DNA from: Pasteurella sp049941595
Lineage (GTDB): Bacteria; Pseudomonadota; Gammaproteobacteria; Enterobacterales; Pasteurellaceae
Length of the DNA stretch: 64,000 nucleotides
Reading direction: 5' to 3'
NCBI GenBank assembly: GCA_049941595.1
Contig: JBNFNA010000004.1
Coordinates: 1 to 64,000 of the forward strand
Each line of letters opens with the position of its first letter. Position 1 is the first letter of the stretch. The position numbers were made by a program, and so were the translations under genes. The notes beneath the pieces are model-generated. The model saw only the letters and a program-made list of their open reading frames with translations, was not told where the DNA came from and did not search any database. Of the stretch, positions 8,434 through 17,276 are shown one piece after another.

Positions 8434-9332
8434 TGGCTGATGTATATGCCGCACAGATAAAAAAAGCCTCAAATTTTGCGGTATTTACTGCACTGATGTT
8501 AGTTGTTGTAAAAAGTTTTGCGTGGTGGCAAACGGGTGCTGTCACAATGTTAGCCTCTATTGTGGATTCCACCTTAGACTTATTGGCTTCATTGATGAAT
8601 TTACTGATTTTACGTTTTGCGTTAATGCCTGCGGATGACAACCATTCTTTTGGGCACGGAAAAGCAGAATCTCTGGCATCATTAGGGCAAGGTGCGTTTA
8701 TTTCAGGTTCAGCAATATTCCTATTATTGCAAGGTATTCATCGTCTTGATGAGCCTAAACCATTAGAAAATACGGAAATTGGTTTATTAATCACCTTGTT
8801 TGCTATTTTTGCTACGTGTATTTTGGTGTATTACCAAGGCAAAGTGATTGCTGAAACCAATAGCCCAGCGATCAAAGCGGATCGGTTACATTATCAAACC
8901 GACTTGCTAATGAATATCGGTATTTTAATTTCTCTGACTTTAAGTGTTCACGGTTTTATTCTTGTTGATGCAATTGCGGCAGTTATTATTGCGGTTTATA
9001 TTTTGATTAGCGCAATGAAAATGTCTTTTGATTCGGTGCAATTATTATTAGATATCGCATTACCTGAGAATGAAATTCAGAAAATTGAGAAGATTATTTT
9101 ATCGGATCCTCGTATTCTTGGTTTCCACGATTTGCGAACCAGACAATCGGGGGCTGTCAAGTTTATTCAACTGGATTTAGAGCTTGATGATCACCTTTCT
9201 TTTCTGGAAGCTCACGACATCACAGCGCATTTGGAGCAACGTTTACGTGCCGCTTTTGAGAAGGTTGATATCGTTATTCATCATGAGCCAACCAGTGTGG
9301 TTCAGGCTGAAAAATTGGAAAATACGAACTAG
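8433..9332 (+). CDS. fieF: Cation-efflux pump FieF (CDF family, Fe2+/Zn2+)
   Basis: Inner-membrane H+/divalent cation antiporter of the cation diffusion facilitator family. 299 residues from the ATG that overlaps the previous stop. Seen: about six hydrophobic segments in the first 200 residues, the intramembrane metal-site motif SIVDSTLDLLAS, the HSFGHGKAESLA loop, a second HYQTDLLMN motif, and a C-terminal cytoplasmic domain with HDLRTRQSG. E. coli FieF exports ferrous iron; substrate here is inferred by homology. Confidence 0.92.
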   Translation: MADVYAAQIKKASNFAVFTALMLVVVKSFAWWQTGAVTMLASIVDSTLDLLASLMNLLILRFALMPADDNHSFGHGKAESLASLGQGAFISGSAIFLLLQGIHRLDEPKPLENTEIGLLITLFAIFATCILVYYQGKVIAETNSPAIKADRLHYQTDLLMNIGILISLTLSVHGFILVDAIAAVIIAVYILISAMKMSFDSVQLLLDIALPENEIQKIEKIILSDPRILGFHDLRTRQSGAVKFIQLDLELDDHLSFLEAHDITAHLEQRLRAAFEKVDIVIHHEPTSVVQAEKLENTN

Positions 9333-9442
9333 ATCAAATCCAGTTCGATTTTTAATAAAATTTGCTAGAGCAGAGCATTTGAATAGTGTAATCTTAGCGA
9401 CGTTTTTCGAATTATTTTTTATTTTAAATTAAGGTATAAGTT

Positions 9443-10408
9443 ATGATTAAAAAAATAGCAGTATTGACCAGTGGTGGTGATGCACCGGGAATGAATGCAG
9501 CAATCCGTGGTGTTGTGCGTACGGCACTTTCTGAAGGTTTAGAAGTGTATGGTGTTTATGAAGGTTACTACGGCTTATATCACAATAAAATTAAACAACT
9601 TACCCGTTATAGCGTATCAGATATGATTAACCGCGGTGGTACTTTCTTAGGTTCTGCACGCTTCCCTGAATTTAAAGACCCAGCAGTACGTGCAAAATGT
9701 GCGGAAATCTTACGTTCTCACGGCATCGAGGCGTTAGTGGTTATCGGTGGTGACGGTTCATATATGGGAGCTAAATTATTGACCGAAGAACACGGTTTCC
9801 CTTGTGTTGGTATTCCGGGTACGATCGATAATGATGTGGCAGGTACTGACTATACGATCGGTTACCAAACAGCACTTGAAACTGCAGTTGAAGCGATTGA
9901 CCGTTTACGTGACACCTCAAGTTCTCACCAACGCATTTCTATCGTAGAAATTATGGGCCGCCATTGTAGTGACCTTGCGATTTCTGCAGGTATTGCGGGT
10001 GGCTGTGAATATATCGTAGCATCAGAAGTTGAGTTCAACCGTGAAGAATTAATTCAACAAATTGAGCGTAGTATTATCAAAGGTAAACGCCACGCAATTA
10101 TCGCAATTACTGAATTAATTTGTGATGTAAATGAGCTTGCACGTGAAATTGAAGCACGTGTAAAACACGAAACTCGTGCGACAGTTTTAGGCCATATTCA
10201 ACGTGGTGGTACACCTTGTGCATTTGACCGTATTTTAGGTTCTCGTATGGGGGTTTATGCTGTGGATCTTTTATTACAAGGTAAAGGTGGTTACTGCGTA
10301 GGTATTCAAAACGAACAACTTGTTCACCACGATATTATTGATGCAATCAACAATATGCGTCGTGAATTTAAAGCCGACTGGTTAGAACTTTCTAAACGTT
10401 TAGACTAA
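9443..10408 (+). CDS. pfkA: ATP-dependent 6-phosphofructokinase
   Basis: Commits fructose-6-phosphate to glycolysis. 321 residues, normal for bacterial PfkA. Seen: TSGGDAPGMNAAIRG at the N-terminus, the ATP-binding GGDGSY box, catalytic GTIDNDVAGTDYTIG, EIMGRHCSDLA and HIQRGGTPCAFDR. A 110-bp gap from fieF and its own terminator suggest a single-gene unit; the start has a modest AAGGTA ribosome site. Confidence 0.97.
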   Translation: MIKKIAVLTSGGDAPGMNAAIRGVVRTALSEGLEVYGVYEGYYGLYHNKIKQLTRYSVSDMINRGGTFLGSARFPEFKDPAVRAKCAEILRSHGIEALVVIGGDGSYMGAKLLTEEHGFPCVGIPGTIDNDVAGTDYTIGYQTALETAVEAIDRLRDTSSSHQRISIVEIMGRHCSDLAISAGIAGGCEYIVASEVEFNREELIQQIERSIIKGKRHAIIAITELICDVNELAREIEARVKHETRATVLGHIQRGGTPCAFDRILGSRMGVYAVDLLLQGKGGYCVGIQNEQLVHHDIIDAINNMRREFKADWLELSKRLD

Positions 10409-10433
10409 TTCAGTCAATCAGAGATAAAAAGAG

Positions 10434-10458
10434 CGGTGGAAATTTCCACCGTTTTTTT
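10434..10458 (+). terminator. Terminator of pfkA
   Basis: Perfect 18-base palindrome CGGTGGAAATTTCCACCG followed by seven T. Confidence 0.93.
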
Positions 10459-10472
10459 ATGTGTTGGGGAAG

Positions 10473-11654
10473 CTATTTGGTTTTGCGTTCGAGCAAACAC
10501 AGCACTTCATAATGATGTGAATGCGGGAACATATCAAACAATTGAATTTTTTGTAATTGATAGTCGCTCAATTCTGTTAAATCTTTTCCCATTGTTTCTG
10601 CATTACAACTGGAATACAGAATAAAGTGCGGTGCTAATTTATTAAGAAATCTTGCCAATTCTGACCCAATGCCACGGCGTGGTGGATTGACAATCACTAA
10701 ATCAGGTGTTTGGCTTTGTTCAAATGCAAAATTTTTGGCATCAAGCGCTTGGAAATTGACGTTTTTTAAGCCTAATTGTTGTGCAGATTGTGTTGCTGCT
10801 GCAATGGCTGAAGCTGAAATTTCAATACCCGTTAATTCAATTTCTTTATTGGGATTTGCTTGCTGTAACACGGTTGCACAATGTAAACCAAAACCACCGA
10901 CACCACAGAATAAATCCCAAAGGCGAGTAATGGGTAAATCCTTAATCCATTGTTGTGCGGTGCCATATAAGCCTTCCGCCACTTTGGGATTGGTTTGGAA
11001 AAAACCTTGTGGGCGAATAAAGAGGGGGATTTTATTAAAGGATTCTGGCAATGTTTGTTGTTCAGTAAGGAAAATCTCTTTTTCCCCTTCTAAAATAGCA
11101 GCGTGTTGCGGTTGAATATTCAAACTCACTACTTTTAATAGTGGCAATTTTGCCATTAAACCAGCAAATTCACGTTGAATTAGCGGTAATTTGGTTTCTG
11201 AACGCAAGACAAAACGTAGCATTAAACCGCCATCCATTTGGCTTTCGGTCAAAAGAATATATTTCAATTCCCCTTTTTGCTTCGCAATGTTGTAAGGCAC
11301 TAAGCCAGCACGTGCGATAAAATCTTTTAACACTGCAAAAATTTGAGCAAAATGTGCAGGATACAGTGGGCAGTCGGTTAAATCAACAGTGCTTTGTGGG
11401 TGACTCAAAATCGGGCGTTCTACCATTCCGCTCACTGCCATTTTGGCTTTATTACGGAATGCTTGTAATTCAGAAGTGTAAGGGGATTCCCATTGCGTTT
11501 GACTACAATCAATATACGCAAGCTGTTGTTTTAAATGCAGTTGTTTTTTGTCGAGTTGCGTGACATAAGGCAAGGCTAACCATTGGCAAGACTGACAATG
11601 GCCTTGTTGATAATGTTGGCAAGGCAACGCTAAAGGTAAATGACTTGATGGCAT
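10473..11654 (-). CDS. rlmC: 23S rRNA (uracil-747-C5)-methyltransferase RlmC
   Basis: SAM-dependent enzyme methylating U747 of 23S rRNA. 393 residues, slightly longer than E. coli RlmC. The N-terminal cysteine cluster (CQHYQQGHCQSCQ) should hold a 4Fe-4S centre. The SAM site is LWDLFCGVGGFGLH and the catalytic Cys is in LYSSCNAETMGKDL. The paralogue RlmD is longer and has an N-terminal TRAM domain, absent here. It is the last gene of hinT-ycfL-nagZ-rlmC, 2 bp after nagZ. Confidence 0.93.
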   Translation of the reverse strand: MPSSHLPLALPCQHYQQGHCQSCQWLALPYVTQLDKKQLHLKQQLAYIDCSQTQWESPYTSELQAFRNKAKMAVSGMVERPILSHPQSTVDLTDCPLYPAHFAQIFAVLKDFIARAGLVPYNIAKQKGELKYILLTESQMDGGLMLRFVLRSETKLPLIQREFAGLMAKLPLLKVVSLNIQPQHAAILEGEKEIFLTEQQTLPESFNKIPLFIRPQGFFQTNPKVAEGLYGTAQQWIKDLPITRLWDLFCGVGGFGLHCATVLQQANPNKEIELTGIEISASAIAAATQSAQQLGLKNVNFQALDAKNFAFEQSQTPDLVIVNPPRRGIGSELARFLNKLAPHFILYSSCNAETMGKDLTELSDYQLQKIQLFDMFPHSHHYEVLCLLERKTK

Positions 11655-11656
11655 AA

Positions 11657-12715
11657 TTAACAGTTATTTTTGGCTTTGTAGTCGAGCCAATCTTGTTGAA
11701 GTGCGGTCAATTTTTTCTGATTTTCTAACCAACGTGAAGTGGCCTCAAGTTCAGACCAACGGATTGATTTACGTTTGAATAGTTGGCGTAAACGTTGTTG
11801 ACGTAGTTCAAAGTGCGGTTGTTTTTCTTGAAGTTTGAAATTATCTAATACTTGAATTACGCCTTCACGTTCATTGCAAAGTAGAAGCAAATCACAACCG
11901 GCATTGAGAGATTGCTCACAACGTTCTACGAAGTTGCCCATAAATCCTGCGCCTTTCATACCTAAATCATCAGAGAAAATTGCACCGTTAAAACCAAGTT
12001 GTTGGCGTAAAACTTCTTTTAACCAGTAGCTTGAACCACTTGCAGGTTGCGGATCACACTGCGTATAAATCACGTGTGCAGGCATAATTGCGTCAAGCTG
12101 ATTTTGCTGGATAAGTTTTTGAAATGGCAGGATATCTTGTTCAAAAATTGTTTTTTGCGAACGTTCATCATAAGGTGTTTCTAAATGCGAGTCCGCAAGC
12201 ACGTGTCCGTGTCCCGGGAAGTGTTTGCCCGTCGCTGACATTCCCACTTCGTGCATTCCATCAATAAATGCTGAAGCCAATGTAAGTGTTTTATCAGCCT
12301 GCGAATGGAAACTACGATCACCAATTGCTTTACATTGATGACTAAGATCTAAAACAGGAGCGAAACTGAGGTCGATATCAAGAGCGGTCATTTCTGCCGC
12401 CATTTGCCAGCCAGCTTGTTTAGCCATTTCAGCTTGTTGAATTGGGTCATCTAACAATGTGGCAAACGCCTGCATTGCAGGTAATTGGGTAAAGCCTTCC
12501 CGAAAACGCTGAACACGTCCACCTTCTTGATCGACAGTAATTAATAACGGCTTTTTCACACGTTGACGAATATCACGCACAAGTGCCTGAATTTGTTCCC
12601 TATTATGAAAATTGCGAGTGAATAGAATTAAGCCAGCAACAAGAGGGTGTTCTAATAGTTCAACTTCTTCTTGGCTGAGTTCTTTGCCTTCAAGATCGAT
12701 CAATAATGTGGACAT
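11657..12715 (-). CDS. nagZ: Beta-N-acetylhexosaminidase NagZ
   Basis: Cytoplasmic GH3 enzyme that removes GlcNAc from anhydro-muropeptides during peptidoglycan recycling; its products can induce AmpC where ampR/ampC exist. 352 residues from ATG 12715. The reading frame extends to a GTG at 12721, but the ATG has AAGG at good spacing and gives the usual MSTLLIDL start. Signature KHFPGHGHVLADSH and the flexible-loop His-Asp region are present. The operon with hinT and ycfL mirrors the E. coli order; ampD, another recycling enzyme, is elsewhere in this window. Confidence 0.94.
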   Translation of the reverse strand: MSTLLIDLEGKELSQEEVELLEHPLVAGLILFTRNFHNREQIQALVRDIRQRVKKPLLITVDQEGGRVQRFREGFTQLPAMQAFATLLDDPIQQAEMAKQAGWQMAAEMTALDIDLSFAPVLDLSHQCKAIGDRSFHSQADKTLTLASAFIDGMHEVGMSATGKHFPGHGHVLADSHLETPYDERSQKTIFEQDILPFQKLIQQNQLDAIMPAHVIYTQCDPQPASGSSYWLKEVLRQQLGFNGAIFSDDLGMKGAGFMGNFVERCEQSLNAGCDLLLLCNEREGVIQVLDNFKLQEKQPHFELRQQRLRQLFKRKSIRWSELEATSRWLENQKKLTALQQDWLDYKAKNNC

Positions 12716-12722
12716 AAACACC

Positions 12723-13082
12723 TTATTTTAAGCGAATATACAAGCGGTAGTTTTGGCTTTCCGCTGTTGGTTTAGTTAAAGGAATGGCGTATTGCTCATT
12801 AGCTTGCAACATTAATGAATGTTTTTGTTTAGGAAGTAACGAATGCTGCTGCGTGACGCCTAATTTATCATACCAAAATAATTGATAATCAACATTGAGG
12901 GTTTGCTCAGTTTTGTTCTTTATCCATGCGGAATCAACCATTGCTTTTGCTTCTAAAACTGCATTTGCATCAGCTTCAATGTTCAAAATCGGTTGATGAG
13001 TATGCACTAAACTTGCTGGCTGATTTGAACCACAGCCAACAAGCACCGTGATTGAAAATAAAAGTGCGGTAAGTTTTTTCAT
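12723..13082 (-). CDS. ycfL: YcfL-like lipoprotein (DUF1425)
   Basis: 119 residues. Signal peptide with lipobox LVGC (Cys near residue 17), then a single small beta-rich domain of the YcfL/DUF1425 type (NVDYQLFWYDKLGV). In E. coli ycfL sits between hinT and lpoB; here lpoB and thiK are missing and nagZ follows after 7 bp. The start overlaps the hinT stop as TAATG. Molecular role is unknown. Confidence 0.8.
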   Translation of the reverse strand: MKKLTALLFSITVLVGCGSNQPASLVHTHQPILNIEADANAVLEAKAMVDSAWIKNKTEQTLNVDYQLFWYDKLGVTQQHSLLPKQKHSLMLQANEQYAIPLTKPTAESQNYRLYIRLK

Positions 13083-13432
13083 TATTTTGCCAACATTCTG
13101 CCTAACGGTTCACCACCGACAAGATGCATATGTAAGTGGAAAACTTCTTGCCCACCGTGTTTGTTACAGTTCACGATTAAACGATAGCCATCTTCTGCAA
13201 TACCTTCTTCTTTTGCCAGTTTGGCTGCTACGGTGAATAAGCGACCAAGACTGATTTCATCTTGTTCAGTGACATCATTGGCAGTTGGAATCAGTTTGTT
13301 TGGAATAATCAAGATATGTGTTTTAGCTTGTGGTGAGATATCACGAAATGCAGTGACTAGCTCATCTTGGTAAACAATGTTTGCGGGGATTTCTTTACGA
13401 ATAATTTTACTGAAGATTGTTTCTGCGGCCAT
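13082..13432 (-). CDS. hinT: Purine nucleoside phosphoramidase HinT (HIT family)
   Basis: Hydrolyses adenosine 5'-phosphoramidates and lysyl-AMP. 116 residues from ATG 13432. An upstream in-frame extension to 13471 is open, but the family starts at MAAETIFSKI. The histidine triad is HLHMHLVGG near the C-terminus, and the N-terminal IPANIVYQDE block is typical. It is the first gene of the hinT-ycfL-nagZ-rlmC operon. Confidence 0.95.
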   Translation of the reverse strand: MAAETIFSKIIRKEIPANIVYQDELVTAFRDISPQAKTHILIIPNKLIPTANDVTEQDEISLGRLFTVAAKLAKEEGIAEDGYRLIVNCNKHGGQEVFHLHMHLVGGEPLGRMLAK

Positions 13433-13570
13433 CTTGTTTATCCTTCTAAAGTATGTAAAAACGCACTGCACTTTTTAGCAGAAAATGGGCAAAATGGCAA
13501 TTTTTTCAGGCTAGCGATCAGCGGTATATTCACGATACATATCTGTTCAAAAAGAGCCTAAAAAATGAAA

Positions 13571-13609
13571 TGTTAAACCTGTGTTAAATACTGTTTAATA
13601 TAATGTTAA
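13571..13609 (+). promoter_or_regulatory. ArcA-box-like direct-repeat array upstream of focA-pflB
   Basis: Four direct repeats TGTTAA, TGTTAA, TGTTTA and TGTTAA start at 13571, 13582, 13592 and 13604, spaced 11, 10 and 12 bp. ArcA binds direct repeats of this type about 11 bp apart. ArcA activates focA-pfl in E. coli. Confidence 0.65.
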
Positions 13610-13641
13610 ATTATTGAATTGTAATGAGATTGTGGCGGATT

Positions 13642-13655
13642 TTGATCTAGCTTAA
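13642..13655 (+). promoter_or_regulatory. Possible FNR half-site upstream of focA
   Basis: TTGATCTAGCTTAA has a perfect left half (TTGAT) and a poor right half. It is about 80 bp before the TSS implied by the TATAAT at 13718-13723, a position allowed for class I activation. Confidence 0.4.
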
Positions 13656-13830
13656 GAAAATTTGGTTTAGAGAGTTTTTTGAGCTGGAAAACGCTTTCAT
13701 TTTGAATTAAAACTCCCTATAATTAACAAAAATTATAAAAAATAAAATTTTTTTAAATCCTTAATGATTTCGACTTTAATGAAGTGAATCAACTCGCATT
13801 ACGAAGTATTCATTTATCGGGAGATTTCCA

Positions 13831-14682
13831 ATGAAAACTGAAGATTCAACGTCAACCTGCATTGTGCCGCCAGCTGGAATGGCACAGATTGGCGAAGATG
13901 TCGGTGTTTATAAAGCCACAAAAAAACAAATCTATTCTTTCTTTTCTGCAATTCCTGCAGGTGCATTTATTGCGATTGCCTTTGTCTTTTATGCAACTAC
14001 TCAAACTGGAAACGGTGATGCTCCTTGGGGCTTAACCAAATTAGTTGGCGGTATTGTTTTCTCTCTTGGTGTAATTATGGTTGTTGTCTGTGGCTCTGAA
14101 CTCTTTACATCTTCAACAATGACTGCTGTTGCGCGAGTGAGCGGACGTATTACTACAACGCAAATGCTACGTAACTGGGTCGTGGTGTATTTTGGTAATT
14201 TTGCAGGGGCAATTTTTATTGTATTGCTGACTTGGTTTGCAGGCCAAATTATGGCTGCAAATGGGCAATGGGGTTTAACGATTTTAAAAACAGCGCAACA
14301 TAAAATTCATCACACGTGGACAGAAGCCTTTGCATTGGGTATTTTCTGTAACATTATGGTGTGTATTGCGGTGTGGATGACTTACGCAGGTAAAACATTA
14401 TTAGATAAAGCAATCATTATGATTTTACCAATTTCTATGTTTGTGGCGTCTGGGTTTGAGCATAGTGTGGCGAATATGTTTATGATTCCAATGGGAATGA
14501 TGATCGCACACCTTGCTTCACCTGAGTTTTGGCAAGCTATTGCAATGGATCCAGCTCAATTTGCAGATTTAGATGTTTATCATTTTGTTGTAAAAAATTT
14601 AATTCCCGTGACGTTGGGGAACATTTTGGGTGGAGCTTGCTGTGTGGCATTAGCACAGTGGTACATTAATCGCCCACATTAA
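13831..14682 (+). CDS. focA: Formate channel FocA
   Basis: Pentameric inner-membrane formate/nitrite-family channel that exports formate made by PflB and can re-import it at low pH. 283 residues, about six transmembrane helices. The N-terminal cytoplasmic helix is followed by KKQIYSFFSAIPAGAFIAIAF; the GSELFTSS segment and the HSVANMF helix match the family. The ribosome site is GGGAG, 8 bases before ATG. pflB follows after 100 bp, as in many gammaproteobacteria. Confidence 0.95.
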   Translation: MKTEDSTSTCIVPPAGMAQIGEDVGVYKATKKQIYSFFSAIPAGAFIAIAFVFYATTQTGNGDAPWGLTKLVGGIVFSLGVIMVVVCGSELFTSSTMTAVARVSGRITTTQMLRNWVVVYFGNFAGAIFIVLLTWFAGQIMAANGQWGLTILKTAQHKIHHTWTEAFALGIFCNIMVCIAVWMTYAGKTLLDKAIIMILPISMFVASGFEHSVANMFMIPMGMMIAHLASPEFWQAIAMDPAQFADLDVYHFVVKNLIPVTLGNILGGACCVALAQWYINRPH

Positions 14683-14782
14683 AATAGTTTAGGTTGCGAA
14701 GCGCGGTCTGTTTTTAAAGTTTTGATCGCCTTTGTGTAAGTATCGAAGATTTTTTATTCTAATTAATAGAAGGTAATTTAAT

Positions 14783-17107
14783 ATGAGTCAATTAACTGAA
14801 GCTCAACAAAAAGCTTGGGAAGGGTTTGCAGCTGGTGAGTGGCAAACTGAAGTGAACGTTCGTGATTTTATCCAAAAAAACTACACCCCGTATGAAGGTG
14901 ATGAGTCATTCTTAGCTGACGCAACTGAAGCGACAACAAAATTATGGAATGACGTAATGGAGAAAATCAAAGTTGAGAACAAAACTCACGAGCCGTATGA
15001 CATCGATTGTGACACTCCATCAACAATCACTTCTCACGCACCAGGTTATATCGATAAAAACTTAGAGAAAATCGTTGGTCTTCAAACTGATGCGCCTTTA
15101 AAACGTGCAATTATGCCGTTTGGTGGTATCAATATGGTGAAAGGTTCTTGTAAAGTTTACCGTCGCGAATTAAAACCTGAAGTTGAACAAATCTTTACTG
15201 AATATCGTAAAACACACAACCAAGGTGTATTCGATGTTTACACTCCAGATATCTTACGTTGCCGTAAATCGGGTGTAATCACTGGTCTTCCAGATGCTTA
15301 TGGTCGTGGTCGTATCATTGGTGACTATCGTCGTATGGCACTTTACGGTGCAGACTTCTTAATGAAAGATAAATTAAAACAATTTACTTCATTACAAGAA
15401 AAATTAGAGAGTGGCGAAGATATCCAAGCAACAATTCAATTACGTGAAGAAATCGCAGAACAACACCGCGCTTTAGGTAAAATGAAAGAAATGGCAGCAT
15501 CTTATGGTTATGACATTTCTGGTCCAGCAACTAACGCACACGAAGCGGTTCAATGGACTTACTTTGCATACCTTGCTGCAGTTAAATCTCAAAACGGTGC
15601 TGCAATGTCATTCGGTCGTGTTTCTACATTCTTAGATATCTATATCGAGCGTGACTTAAAAGCAGGAAAAATTACAGAACAAGAAGCACAAGAGTTAATT
15701 GACCACTTAGTAATGAAATTACGTATGGTACGTTTCTTACGTACGCCAGAATACGATCAATTATTCTCTGGTGACCCAATGTGGGCAACTGAAACCTTAG
15801 CAGGTATGGGCTTAGATGGTCGTACATTAGTCACCAAAAACAGCTTCCGTATCTTACATACCCTTTACACAATGGGTCCTTCTCCAGAACCAAACTTAAC
15901 AATTCTTTGGTCTGAAAAATTACCGGAAGGTTTTAAACGCTATGCAGCTAAAGTATCTATCGATACGTCATCTGTTCAGTATGAAAACGATGACTTAATG
16001 CGTCCTGACTTCCAAAACGATGACTATGCGATCGCTTGCTGCGTATCGCCAATGATCGTGGGTAAAATGATGCAATTCTTCGGTGCGCGTGCAAACTTAG
16101 CGAAAACCTTGTTATACGCAATCAACGGTGGTGTGGATGAGAAATCGGGTGACCAAGTTGGACCGAAAACTGATCCTATTACAAGCGAATACTTAGATTA
16201 TGAAGATGTAATGGCTCGCTTAGATAGCTTTATGGATTGGTTAGCAAAACAATATGTGACTGCATTGAACATCATTCACTTTATGCACGATAAATATGCG
16301 TATGAAGCAGCATTAATGGCTCTTCACGATCGCGATGTATTCCGCACAATGGCGTGTGGTATCGCAGGTCTTTCTGTGGCAGCTGACTCATTATCTGCAA
16401 TTAAATATGCGAAAGTGAAACCAGTTCGTGGCGACATCGAAATCAAAAACAAAGCGGGCGAAGTGGTTGGTGTTGCGAAAAACGTGGCAATCGACTTTGA
16501 AATCGAAGGTGAATATCCACAATTCGGTAACAACGATAACCGTGTAGACGAAATTGCGTGTGATTTAGTTGAACGCTTTATGAAGAAAATCCAAAAATTG
16601 GGTACATATCGTAACGCTGTTCCAACTCAATCTGTTCTTACTATCACTTCTAACGTGGTATATGGTAAGAAAACAGGTAATACACCAGATGGTCGTCGCT
16701 CAGGTGCGCCATTTGGACCAGGTGCGAACCCAATGCACGGTCGTGACCAAAAAGGTGCGGTAGCTTCATTAACATCTGTTGCTAAATTACCATTTGCGTA
16801 TGCGAAAGACGGTATTTCATACACCTTCTCAATCGTACCAAATGCATTAGGTAAAGATTACGAAGCTCAAAAACGTAACCTTGCAGGCTTAATGGATGGT
16901 TACTTCCACCACGAAGCAACAATCGAAGGTGGTCAACACTTAAACGTGAACGTAATGAACCGTGAAATGTTATTAGATGCGATGGAAAACCCAGAGAAAT
17001 ATCCTCAATTAACCATCCGTGTTTCTGGTTACGCAGTACGTTTCAACTCATTAACTAAAGAGCAACAACAAGACGTAATCACTCGTACATTCACTCAAGC
17101 GATGTAA
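14783..17107 (+). CDS. pflB: Pyruvate formate-lyase (formate acetyltransferase)
   Basis: Splits pyruvate and CoA into acetyl-CoA and formate anaerobically, using a glycyl radical. 774 residues (E. coli 760). The adjacent catalytic cysteines lie in IACCVSPM (about residues 418-419), and the radical glycine in RVSGYAVRF near residue 748. Codon use is strongly biased, typical of a highly expressed gene. AAGG precedes the ATG. Activation needs PflA (19446-20186); oxygen damage can be rescued by GrcA (5732-6115). Confidence 0.98.
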   Translation: MSQLTEAQQKAWEGFAAGEWQTEVNVRDFIQKNYTPYEGDESFLADATEATTKLWNDVMEKIKVENKTHEPYDIDCDTPSTITSHAPGYIDKNLEKIVGLQTDAPLKRAIMPFGGINMVKGSCKVYRRELKPEVEQIFTEYRKTHNQGVFDVYTPDILRCRKSGVITGLPDAYGRGRIIGDYRRMALYGADFLMKDKLKQFTSLQEKLESGEDIQATIQLREEIAEQHRALGKMKEMAASYGYDISGPATNAHEAVQWTYFAYLAAVKSQNGAAMSFGRVSTFLDIYIERDLKAGKITEQEAQELIDHLVMKLRMVRFLRTPEYDQLFSGDPMWATETLAGMGLDGRTLVTKNSFRILHTLYTMGPSPEPNLTILWSEKLPEGFKRYAAKVSIDTSSVQYENDDLMRPDFQNDDYAIACCVSPMIVGKMMQFFGARANLAKTLLYAINGGVDEKSGDQVGPKTDPITSEYLDYEDVMARLDSFMDWLAKQYVTALNIIHFMHDKYAYEAALMALHDRDVFRTMACGIAGLSVAADSLSAIKYAKVKPVRGDIEIKNKAGEVVGVAKNVAIDFEIEGEYPQFGNNDNRVDEIACDLVERFMKKIQKLGTYRNAVPTQSVLTITSNVVYGKKTGNTPDGRRSGAPFGPGANPMHGRDQKGAVASLTSVAKLPFAYAKDGISYTFSIVPNALGKDYEAQKRNLAGLMDGYFHHEATIEGGQHLNVNVMNREMLLDAMENPEKYPQLTIRVSGYAVRFNSLTKEQQQDVITRTFTQAM

Positions 17108-17130
17108 TTTCTCTTTAGTCTCAAATAAAA

Positions 17131-17157
17131 ACCTCTGCTAAATGCAGAGGTTTTTTA
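17131..17157 (+). terminator. Terminator of focA-pflB
   Basis: Arms ACCTCTGC and GCAGAGGT with a 5-base loop, then six T. Confidence 0.92.
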
Positions 17158-17276
17158 TAACCGCAAATCTGACCTGTTACTCAAATGGGCTGTTCATACC
17201 AGTAGTGGTCTGTCTAGTCATTCGCTTTCTCTTTCCTTTACACTCCCCAAGTTTTTATTTTTACAAGGATTTTCTA

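Larger units (their letters stand above)
13433..13830 (+). other. Intergenic region between divergent hinT and focA (398 bp)
   Basis: AT-rich. It holds the hinT promoter side, an ArcA-box-like array (13571-13609), an FNR half-site (13642-13655) and a TATAAT -10 candidate at 13718-13723. No open reading frame of note is seen. Confidence 0.7.

Noticed and set aside
12739..12747. A second Actinobacillus-type uptake signal inside ycfL
   Set aside because: Single copy within coding sequence, not paired; treated as chance.
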